A stretch of DNA of 25,590 bases. Origin: UBA7328 sp002471345. GTDB taxonomy: Bacteria > Bacteroidota > Bacteroidia > Chitinophagales > Saprospiraceae. A program made the translations under genes and the position numbers. The notes below the pieces were generated by a model that was not told the origin of the DNA, made no database searches, and saw nothing but the letters and a program-made list of their open reading frames with translations. The stretch lies in assembly GCA_964011275.1 (NCBI GenBank), contig CAXGOB010000070.1, positions 1 to 25,590 of the forward strand, in the 5' to 3' direction. Shown here in pieces: positions 17,316-24,327 of this stretch (positions are counted from its first letter, which is position 1; every line of letters begins with the position of its first letter).

Positions 17316-18455
17316 TTAAAATGGATTCACCCCGGCATAGTTGATTCCTGTCAATTTATGAATGTCAATGTCAAAAGTACTCAGGTCTTCATGGTTAAAT
17401 TTGTTCACATGGTCATGACCACAGGAGCGAGCTACTACTTTAACCAATTCGTTCATGGCATCAAAATAATTAAATAATTGCTGGGCCGACTTTTCTATTT
17501 CCAATCGTGATCTGAGACTTTCTTTTTGGGTTGCTATGCCCACAGGGCAATTATTGCTATTACAAGCTCTCATTCCCAAGCATCCTATTGCTTGCAACGG
17601 CGAATTAGACATAGCCACAGCATCTGCACCCATCATCATAGCTTTTGCTACATCTTCGGCTACTCTAAGCCCTCCAGTAATAACTAGTTCTATATCAGAA
17701 TCACTTGAATCTAAATGCTTTCTAGCACGGGCTAATGCAGGAATGGTAGGTACGTTAATATTGTTTCTTAGTACTGTTGGCGCAGCTCCTGTTCCACCAC
17801 CTCTGCCATCTAAAATGATATAATCTACACCTATGTTTAGAGCGAAATCAATATCCTTTTCTATCCGACTTGCAGCCAATTTAAATCCAACAGGTATACC
17901 TCCAGTTTCACTTCTTACTTTATCCGCAAACTCTTTAAAATCACTTACAGTTTTCATGTCAGGAAAAGCAGCGGGAGAAATAGCAGTTTGCCCAACGTCT
18001 AGTCCTCTTACAGCAGCTATTTCACTTGTCACTTTTGTCCCTGGAAGATGTCCTCCGGTACCTGTTTTTGCACCTTGACCCCCTTTAAAATGAAAGGCTT
18101 GAACTTTGTGTAGTTTATCCCATGAAAAGCCAAATTTCGCAGAGGCCAATTCATAAAAATATCTTGAATTATTGGCTTGTTCATCAGGAAGCATTCCTCC
18201 TTCTCCAGAACAAATTCCTGTTCCAGCCATTTCAGCACCTTGTGCTAGAGCAATCTTAGCTTCTTTTGACAAAGATCCAAAAGACATGTCTGAAACGAAA
18301 AAGGGTTTTTCGAGTCTAAGCGGCTTTTTTGCTGAAGAACCAATAGTGACTTCTGTACTGACCTGCTCATCGTCTAACAGTGGATGGTAGGCCAGCTGAG
18401 CAGGTAAAAATTGAATGCTCTCCCATTTAGGCAAAGTGTTCCTATCCACGCCCAT
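17316..18455 (-). CDS. glutamate-synthase-type FMN/3Fe-4S oxidoreductase domain (no glutaminase)
   Basis: The 379 residues from ATG 18455 cover the FMN-binding TIM barrel of glutamate synthase-related proteins: PFFVSDMSFGSLS, TGICSGEGGMLP, FHFKGGQGAKTGTGGHLPG, ILDGRGGGTGAAP and ITGGLR. The 3Fe-4S ligands are present as C292, C298 and C303 in GCLGMRACNSNNCPVGIATQ. The amidotransferase and GXGXG domains of true GltB are absent, so it is not by itself a glutamate synthase; the reaction is unknown. The 45 codons before this ATG (18456-18590) are open and read like the family's N-terminus (RDQYLGAYADTHPE, GLKNHGHHGPSAA), contain no ATG/GTG/TTG, and join the Rieske frame across a single TAA. The present start therefore probably removes part of an ancestral protein. 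Confidence 0.85.
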   Translation of the reverse strand: MGVDRNTLPKWESIQFLPAQLAYHPLLDDEQVSTEVTIGSSAKKPLRLEKPFFVSDMSFGSLSKEAKIALAQGAEMAGTGICSGEGGMLPDEQANNSRYFYELASAKFGFSWDKLHKVQAFHFKGGQGAKTGTGGHLPGTKVTSEIAAVRGLDVGQTAISPAAFPDMKTVSDFKEFADKVRSETGGIPVGFKLAASRIEKDIDFALNIGVDYIILDGRGGGTGAAPTVLRNNINVPTIPALARARKHLDSSDSDIELVITGGLRVAEDVAKAMMMGADAVAMSNSPLQAIGCLGMRACNSNNCPVGIATQKESLRSRLEIEKSAQQLFNYFDAMNELVKVVARSCGHDHVNKFNHEDLSTFDIDIHKLTGINYAGVNPF

Positions 18456-18590
18456 CGCTGCTGATGGGCCGTGATGTCCATGATTCTTTAATCCGTTTTG
18501 AGCTAAATCTTTTATAAATAGAGAATAGGGTTCTGTGGATTCAGGATGAGTGTCCGCATAGGCACCTAGATATTGATCTCTTTGAAATGG

Positions 18591-18944
18591 TTATGGATTT
18601 ATTTCTTCAAAAGCAATGACCTCAGCACGATCTACAAAGACAACACCATCTTCAACAAGATGATTGAATTTATGAAGCTTCTCTTTATTGTCATACTCGC
18701 TTACCCCAGAATCGAGTCTATAATCCCAATTATGAACACCACATACAATATTTTCACCACTCACCTTACCATCCGACATCAATGCTCCTCGATGTACACA
18801 TCGCCCATACAATACAGATATTTGGTTGTCATATTTAATAATGACAAGATCCGTGTTTTCTACTAGAGCATGTGCTGGCTGACGATCTTCCAATTGATCT
18901 ACACGAATTATTTCAATTCGATTTTGAGGAGAATTTGAACTCAT
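18591..18944 (-). CDS. Rieske [2Fe-2S] domain, probably the severed N-terminus of the glutamate-synthase-type protein
   Basis: A 117-residue Rieske ferredoxin-like product with ligands C49, H51 (GRCVHRGA) and C68, H71 (VCGVHNWDY). It lacks the extra disulfide cysteines of bc1-type Rieske proteins, so it is of the soluble ferredoxin type. It is more distant from the other two Rieske domains in the operon than they are from each other. It ends at TAA 18591-18593, after which the same frame stays open for 45 codons and enters the FMN domain. Without that stop the gene would encode one protein of 542 residues. As it stands it may still work as a free Rieske ferredoxin. It is the first gene of the core operon. 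Confidence 0.88.
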   Translation of the reverse strand: MSSNSPQNRIEIIRVDQLEDRQPAHALVENTDLVIIKYDNQISVLYGRCVHRGALMSDGKVSGENIVCGVHNWDYRLDSGVSEYDNKEKLHKFNHLVEDGVVFVDRAEVIAFEEINP

Positions 18945-19099
18945 TTATTTCTGTTTATTGGTCTTGGCAAATTAGCAAGATTAATTGTTTTATAACTATC
19001 GGATTTCAATATACGTAAGGTGTATAAGATTATGTGCTGACAGTAGTAGACAATTTCATTATGAGTCCCAATAAGGACAAGATTGTTCATTTTGAACTA
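18945..19099 (-). promoter_or_regulatory. probable promoter region of the Rieske operon
   Basis: These 155 bases separate the AlkB-like gene from the first Rieske gene on the same strand and are the obvious place for the operon promoter. I see no convincing TTTG / TAnnTTTG pair of the Bacteroidota primary sigma factor and no terminator for the AlkB-like gene. CTTGGCAAATTAGCAAG at about 18963-18979 is a short imperfect dyad of uncertain meaning. Confidence 0.3.
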
Positions 19100-19729
19100 T
19101 TATTTGTTATTGTCTTTAATTGGATCATCAATTGTTCTAAAAGTCAAATTAACTCTAGGATTATTATTTTTTTTAGTTGGAGGTAATCTGTGTAACCAAT
19201 GAGTTTGGGTGTTACCTTTCATAACAAGTAGACTTCCCCTTTCCAAAACAATGTCAATTTTTATTTTGGTTTTTTTATGTTTGAAAGAAAACCTTCTCTC
19301 TGCACCAAAACTTAAGGATGCTATTGCTCCATTTTGTTTTAATTCTCTTTCTCCATCACTATGCCACGACATGCCTTCAGATCCATTGTGATACATATTA
19401 AGAAGGCATGAATTAAATGTCTCACCAGACCTCTCCTCGGCAAAACGCTTCAGTTCTAATAACTCATAAGTCCATGGAAGAGCTAATTTTGTATTATTAG
19501 AATAGGTATATTCAAAAGCTTTATCACCGTACCAAGCTACTTTTCTTTTTGATTCTATTCTTTTACCAAAAATAATAGCTATATCCTTTTTCCAATTGAT
19601 ACTATTAATCAATTTATTAAAATACATATTAGCAATAGAAAAGGTCATAATGCTCCCATAATAGTATGCCTCACCATCACATGGTAAAAGGTTCAATTTA
19701 TGATTGGGGATTGTATTAAATAAGTCCAT
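19100..19729 (-). CDS. AlkB-like Fe(II)/2-oxoglutarate dioxygenase
   Basis: A 209-residue enzyme that would remove alkyl groups from DNA or RNA bases (1-methyladenine, 3-methylcytosine) by oxidation with 2-oxoglutarate. The double-stranded beta-helix ligands are visible: H123 and D125 in MSWHSDGE, distal His H180 in THWLHRLP, and Arg in PRVNLTFR (R192, R198) for 2-oxoglutarate and substrate. The order and the phrase NLTFR match the ALKBH2/3-like branch, which is common in Bacteroidota. The start at ATG 19729 gives a short N-terminal arm. It lies 155 bases upstream of the Rieske operon on the same strand; a functional tie is not evident. Confidence 0.93.
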   Translation of the reverse strand: MDLFNTIPNHKLNLLPCDGEAYYYGSIMTFSIANMYFNKLINSINWKKDIAIIFGKRIESKRKVAWYGDKAFEYTYSNNTKLALPWTYELLELKRFAEERSGETFNSCLLNMYHNGSEGMSWHSDGERELKQNGAIASLSFGAERRFSFKHKKTKIKIDIVLERGSLLVMKGNTQTHWLHRLPPTKKNNNPRVNLTFRTIDDPIKDNNK

Positions 19730-20119
19730 TTAGCCACCATTTTATTTTAAAACTATTCGAGTACAATCAAGAAATGGAGATAAAATATTTTCTCAGAGGT
19801 TTTAATAATCTAGTAAATCTTCATTCTGTACCCAAGTACGAATGCTAAACTTCAGAATAATATTTTGGTTTAGCCTATACCTTGAAAAAATGAATTCCGA
19901 CTTCTTAGTCGGCCAGTAAAGTTTTGATTCGAATGTTCTATTGTAATTTTAAGCTCACTACAATGCTAAAAATAAAACAATTTGAAAATAGACATTCGTT
20001 TTGTATATGCCGCGAAAAACCTCTAAAAATAAGATTACTATTCAGATTGATTGTTAAGACTGTCCAAGTCACTAAAAAAGAATTTACGATCCAGAATTTA
20101 CTTTCAGATATTTATGCCA
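19730..20119. other. 390-base intergenic region
   Basis: This lies between the AlkB-like gene and the carboxylate transporter, both minus strand. I found no convincing gene; a TTG-started plus-strand frame running into the transporter's 3' end has no recognisable content. One hairpin, CCGACT (19897-19902) with AGTCGG (19907-19912) and a TCTT loop, is followed on the minus strand by AATTCATTTTTTC and could terminate transcription from the transporter about 210 bases upstream. Confidence 0.5.
19892..19912 (-). terminator. possible weak terminator downstream of the carboxylate transporter
   Basis: The six-pair stem CCGACT/AGTCGG with a four-base loop is followed on the minus strand, after AATTCA, by six Ts. 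The stem is short and the U-tract is displaced by about six bases, so it is only a candidate. Confidence 0.35.
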
Positions 20120-21535
20120 TTACCACCAGCCCAATAATTTCCACCACAATAATCCTATTGGAATCCATATCAACAAGTGATATATAGAAACTACAAATCC
20201 AATACTAAACCATTTTGGGGCTTCTACATATCCCAGGCCATAATATATGATAATAGGCCCTGATGAGTAGTTTGTCATACATCCACAAATACATGAAAAG
20301 TAAGCGAACACGGCAACAGCCAACATCGGTTCTGAACCAGCTGCAAGACAAACAGCAAAGAATGGTACTACCATGGAGGCAATATGTGCTGTAAGCATAC
20401 TGAAAGCGTACATACTATAGAAATAAAATAGTCCTAGTAAAAGTATCAACAATACACCATTAAAATCTGATACTAAAATTTGAACATTGTCGACAAACCA
20501 CGTAATAAATCCATAATCTAAAAGCATATTGGCCATTGTGAGGAGACCACCAAGCCATACTAATGTATCCCATGCTTTATAATTTTTTGTAACATCTTCC
20601 CATGTTTGGGCATTGGTAAGAAGTAAAATTACAACTCCAATCCAAGCTACTAAAGTTGTCCCCATGCCATGCAGAAATTTAGTAGTCCATAGTAATAGTA
20701 AAAGCACCAATACGGTGAACATGACTTTCTCCTTCCAATGGACAGGCCCCATTTCCTTTATTGAATTTCTGGCTTCTTCCTGGGCAAGTGTCCCGTCAGT
20801 CATTGTAGGTTTTGCTAAAAAGTCTAGAAGTATGGGTAATAATAATAATGCCACTAATCCAGGAACAATGGATCCTAAAATCCAAGTGCCCCAACCGAAT
20901 TCTATTCCAAAAACATCATTTGCTGCTTTTGACACCAAAGGATTAGCAGCCATTCCAGTCATGAACATAGAGGCGACTGTGAGGTTGGCATGTGCACCCA
21001 CCAAACTTAAATACTGACCTGCCTTTTGTGGTGAATCATTTGATTTTGATCCTAAGGAATGAGATAATGAATTGACAATAGGGGCGTGTATACCTCCTCC
21101 TCTCGCTGTATTAGATGGCATTACAGATGCAAGAAGGAATTCTGAACCACATATGGCATAAGCCAAACCTTTAAGTGTTTTACCAAGCTTAATTACAAGC
21201 AGCAATGCCACTCTATATCCAAATCTTGTATCAATTACTGCTTGGGCTAATAAGAAGGCCCCAACCACAAGCCAGACCGTAGAATCACCAAAACCCGAAA
21301 GAGATTCTTTTATGGATAATGTGTTAGTAGCAGTGAGAAATACAAGGCCGATAATAACACTCATCCCCATTGGGAATGGTCTTAAGATAAAACTAACTAT
21401 TACAGCCATAAAAACAGCAAAAATATGCCATGCCCTGGGCTCCATTTCTACCGCAAAATCTAAATGCCAAAGGACAATTCCCACGGCAACACTTCCGATA
21501 ATTTTTATTGACCTATTTTCAAAATTGATATTCAT
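20120..21535 (-). CDS. DASS/CitT-family di- or tricarboxylate transporter
   Basis: A 471-residue inner-membrane carrier with about 12 hydrophobic helices, of the divalent anion:Na+ symporter (SLC13/CitT) family. The first family motif is PSNTARGGG (SNT at 141-143). The second-repeat counterpart is TNYSSGPIIIYYG (from 421), in the form typical of the CitT / 2-oxoglutarate-malate translocator branch rather than the Na+-succinate VcINDY branch. Likely substrates are malate, 2-oxoglutarate, succinate, citrate or tartrate, by exchange or symport; the sequence does not choose among them. It is divergent from the flavoprotein gene with 101 bases between them, so the pair may share regulation. Confidence 0.92.
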   Translation of the reverse strand: MNINFENRSIKIIGSVAVGIVLWHLDFAVEMEPRAWHIFAVFMAVIVSFILRPFPMGMSVIIGLVFLTATNTLSIKESLSGFGDSTVWLVVGAFLLAQAVIDTRFGYRVALLLVIKLGKTLKGLAYAICGSEFLLASVMPSNTARGGGIHAPIVNSLSHSLGSKSNDSPQKAGQYLSLVGAHANLTVASMFMTGMAANPLVSKAANDVFGIEFGWGTWILGSIVPGLVALLLLPILLDFLAKPTMTDGTLAQEEARNSIKEMGPVHWKEKVMFTVLVLLLLLWTTKFLHGMGTTLVAWIGVVILLLTNAQTWEDVTKNYKAWDTLVWLGGLLTMANMLLDYGFITWFVDNVQILVSDFNGVLLILLLGLFYFYSMYAFSMLTAHIASMVVPFFAVCLAAGSEPMLAVAVFAYFSCICGCMTNYSSGPIIIYYGLGYVEAPKWFSIGFVVSIYHLLIWIPIGLLWWKLLGWW

Positions 21536-21636
21536 AGTAATGAAATGCTATAATAAAAATTAATTCGGGAAGAGATGATTCTTGACTCAGTTTATCTTAT
21601 AAAATATGGTCAATGATTAGTTTGCATACATAAATT
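21536..21636. promoter_or_regulatory. divergent promoter region, transporter / flavoprotein
   Basis: The 101 bases between the two divergent starts must hold both promoters. ATTAGTTTGCATAC near 21617 on the plus strand is one mismatch from the Bacteroidota -7 element TAnnTTTG and lies about 20 bases before the ATG at 21637; no well-placed -33 TTTG was found. Confidence 0.3.
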
Positions 21637-23241
21637 ATGAGAATGTCTAAAGAAAAAAGTTTTTGGGGATGGGGATATGCAGATTATAAAGTTGATCCCT
21701 CGCGAATAGAAGCATTCAAAACACTAATGACTGGAATTGCGAATGTTGAAACATTTAGTGATAATAAAGAACCAAATATTAATGCCCTCACTCTGAGAAA
21801 ACCGCGTTTTTCTATAAGCGATAAATTATCATCCATTTGCTCAGATGACACAAAAGACCGAGCATCTCATTCTTTTGGAAAATCATTTAGAGACATTTGG
21901 AGAGCTTCTAAAGGCCTTTTTGACAACCCACCTGATTATGTGGCATATCCTAGGACAGAAGATGATATACATGAACTGTACAACTTTGCCGCAGCAAGAA
22001 ATATTTCCATTATTCCTTTTGGTGGAGGTTCTTCAGTGGTTGGAGGCATTGAGCCAACTTTGAGCAATAATTATAAAGGTGTGATTACAGTAGACTTAAA
22101 ACACTTTAATCAAATATTGGAGATAGATAAAAAGAGTAGAAGTGCAAGGATACAAGCCGGAATATTCGGTCCTGAATTAGAAAGAGGATTAAAACAACAT
22201 GGGTTAACACTAAGGCATTTTCCTCAGAGCTTTGAGTTTTCAACTCTTGGAGGATGGATAGTAACACGATCTGGTGGTCATTTTGCTACAGTATATACTC
22301 ATATTGAGGAGTTTTTACAATCAGTAAGAATGGTTACACCTAATGGAATCCTACAAAGTAGAAGACTTCCAGGATCAGGAGCAGGTCCTAGTGAAGAACG
22401 ATTTGTGGCAGGGTCAGAAGGCATTTTTGGTATAGTAACTGAAGCTTGGATGAGACTTCAAGAAATACCTAAATTCAAATCTGCACAGACAGTGAAGTTT
22501 ACTTCGTGGAAAGCGGCAGTTGAAGCATGTAGACTCATAGGACAGTCCGGTCTTAATCCTGCTAATACTAGACTTATAGATAAAACTGAAGCACTAATAA
22601 ATGGATTAGGGGATGGTCAAAATCATATTGTAATATTAGGATTTGAAAGTGCTGACAGAGACATGAAAGTATATATGGATCAAGCTCTTGACATTTGTAG
22701 AAAGTGCGAAGGTTCATGGGAAATTAAGAACAAGTCAATCACAAGAGATAGTAAAGCAGATGCATGGAAAAAGTCCTTCTTGGAAGCTCCTTATCTCCGA
22801 GATGAAATGATAAGAAAGGGTTGCATCCTTGAGACATTTGAAACATCGGTGACCTGGGATCAATTTGATACATTCCATTCAGAAATGATGAAGAGGGGAA
22901 GAAGTGCAATTGATAGCATCTGTGGAGGTGGAATAATTACATGTAGGTTTACACACCTCTATCCTGATGGTCCTGCTCCCTATTATACTATAATTGCTAA
23001 AGGTCAAACAGGAAATGAGATTGAGCAATGGGACGCTATTAAGAAAATTGTATCGGATACTATTATAGAACTAGGTGGTACAATTACGCACCACCATGCA
23101 GTTGGTAAGGATCATCAACCTTTCTATGAAAAACAAAGATCAGATGTATTTGCAGAAAGTTTAAAAGCTGTAAAAGATAAACTAGATCCGAAATGGATAT
23201 TGAACCCTGAAGTATTAATCACGAGGAATCACTCAACATAG
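21637..23241 (+). CDS. alkyl-DHAP-synthase-like FAD-binding oxidoreductase
   Basis: A 534-residue flavoprotein of the VAO/PCMH family, closest in pattern to alkyldihydroxyacetonephosphate synthase, which swaps the acyl chain of acyl-DHAP for a fatty alcohol in ether-lipid synthesis. Seen here: SFWGWGYAD at the start, the PP-loop PFGGGSSVVGG at 127-137, STLGGWIVTRSGGH, RRLPGSGAGPSEERF, GSEGIFGIVTEAWMRLQ, DGPAPYYTII and the histidine triplet HHHAVG at 485-490, which equals the catalytic HHH of the eukaryotic enzyme. Many bacterial homologues with these motifs have no proven reaction and could be 2-hydroxyacid dehydrogenases; the divergent carboxylate transporter keeps that open. ATG 21637 is used; a second ATG follows two codons later. 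The 3' end overlaps the convergent gene by 13 bases. Confidence 0.85.
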   Translation: MRMSKEKSFWGWGYADYKVDPSRIEAFKTLMTGIANVETFSDNKEPNINALTLRKPRFSISDKLSSICSDDTKDRASHSFGKSFRDIWRASKGLFDNPPDYVAYPRTEDDIHELYNFAAARNISIIPFGGGSSVVGGIEPTLSNNYKGVITVDLKHFNQILEIDKKSRSARIQAGIFGPELERGLKQHGLTLRHFPQSFEFSTLGGWIVTRSGGHFATVYTHIEEFLQSVRMVTPNGILQSRRLPGSGAGPSEERFVAGSEGIFGIVTEAWMRLQEIPKFKSAQTVKFTSWKAAVEACRLIGQSGLNPANTRLIDKTEALINGLGDGQNHIVILGFESADRDMKVYMDQALDICRKCEGSWEIKNKSITRDSKADAWKKSFLEAPYLRDEMIRKGCILETFETSVTWDQFDTFHSEMMKRGRSAIDSICGGGIITCRFTHLYPDGPAPYYTIIAKGQTGNEIEQWDAIKKIVSDTIIELGGTITHHHAVGKDHQPFYEKQRSDVFAESLKAVKDKLDPKWILNPEVLITRNHST

Positions 23242-24326
23242 TAAGCTCCTTCTAATACCCAATCGCCAACTTTAGGATTACTGAATACTACAAAATCGTC
23301 AATCAGTTTGACATCTGAAAGTGTGGTCTTTGTAAGATTCTGATTTTTTAATTGGAAAGCAAAATAGTCTTCACCTTCTTTTAAAACACCGCTCAGTGGA
23401 AGGCCTTCTTGTTCTGTAGGACTCATTTGCAATTCAGCATTCACAAATAGTCCTGCAACAAATATTTTTTTATCCTTATGATTTATATGACAATGTACCT
23501 GAAGAGTCGACTGATTATTATGAATCATAGGATTAATCTTAACTACTTCTGCATGGTATTCTTTACTGCTTCCAGGTATTGTGAAAATTACTTTTTGCTC
23601 TAATTCCACTGAACCAATGTCCTTAGATAAAATCTGAAGTTCGAGGTGAATATGGTCAATATCAGCAATCTCCATTAATTGCGTTTCTGGTACAATCATT
23701 TGTCCTTTGTTCACTGATACTTCATGCACATATCCTGACTGACTAGAATAAATACTGATCGATGATTGGTAATTTGAATTGTTTTCTAATTCAGTCAAGT
23801 TTATTCCGATTAGTTCGAGTTCCTTTTTAAGTCCGCCATACTTCGCTGATAGAAAGTTGTATTTACTTTGACTCTCTTCAAACACTCTTCTTGGGGTTGC
23901 ATTTCCTTCAATTAGAAGCTGTTTTCTATTGAGATCCTTTTGAGCAAGATCCAAATTTGATTTAGTCTCTAGGAAAATTCTTTGTTTTACAATGAGATCT
24001 GGATTTTCAACTCTTGATAATAATGATCCCTTTTTGACATAATCACCAGGGAGATACTTTAGATATGTAACATGTCCAGCTACTTTCGAATGTATGGAAC
24101 TGATTTCTGTGGGAGGGATTTCGATTTGACCTACGCATGATATAGATCTATTTACATTTTTCTTCTGAAGAGGCCCAATTTTGATGTTTTCATTTTGAGT
24201 TATCTCTTTGAATTTGCTCTTAGACTCCGCATCAATAGTAACAGCCTCTGTTTCAATCTTTTCTAGTTGATTACACGATAATAACAACGCTAAAATTAAT
24301 AGGACAAAATATTTATATCGACTCAT
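23229..24326 (-). CDS. RND efflux membrane-fusion lipoprotein (CzcB/CusB-like)
   Basis: This periplasmic adaptor links an inner-membrane RND pump to an outer-membrane channel. I place the start at ATG 24326 because it gives MSRYKYFVLLILALLLSC, a lipoprotein signal with lipobox LLSC and acylated C18; a frame upstream is open for 29 more codons but lies within the preceding gene. The 365-residue product has the HlyD order: a first half-lipoyl strand set (SIHSKVAGHVTYLKYLPGDYV), a helical hairpin (about 125-185), the second half (SSQSGYVHEVSVNKGQMI), then the beta-barrel domain. No metal-binding His/Met N-terminal extension is obvious. It starts one base after the CzcA-TolC gene ends, so they form one operon. 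Confidence 0.88.
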   Translation of the reverse strand: MSRYKYFVLLILALLLSCNQLEKIETEAVTIDAESKSKFKEITQNENIKIGPLQKKNVNRSISCVGQIEIPPTEISSIHSKVAGHVTYLKYLPGDYVKKGSLLSRVENPDLIVKQRIFLETKSNLDLAQKDLNRKQLLIEGNATPRRVFEESQSKYNFLSAKYGGLKKELELIGINLTELENNSNYQSSISIYSSQSGYVHEVSVNKGQMIVPETQLMEIADIDHIHLELQILSKDIGSVELEQKVIFTIPGSSKEYHAEVVKINPMIHNNQSTLQVHCHINHKDKKIFVAGLFVNAELQMSPTEQEGLPLSGVLKEGEDYFAFQLKNQNLTKTTLSDVKLIDDFVVFSNPKVGDWVLEGAYYVE

Positions 24327-24327
24327 T

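Noticed and set aside
17316..18455. Calling the FMN protein the large subunit of glutamate synthase (gltB).
   Set aside because: The glutaminase and GXGXG domains are missing and no gltD-like gene is adjacent; only the FMN/3Fe-4S barrel is shared.
9951..18593. Stop-codon recoding: the two in-frame TAA codons might be read as an amino acid.
   Set aside because: TAA is the normal stop of other genes here (smc, TolC fusion, the 31-residue protein) and no recoding signal or known UAA-decoding system is visible. One of the two genes also has a frameshift, which recoding would not explain.
19924..20187. 87-codon plus-strand frame between the AlkB-like gene and the transporter.
   Set aside because: It starts at TTG, runs antisense into the 3' end of a well-supported transporter gene, and its product resembles nothing I recognise.
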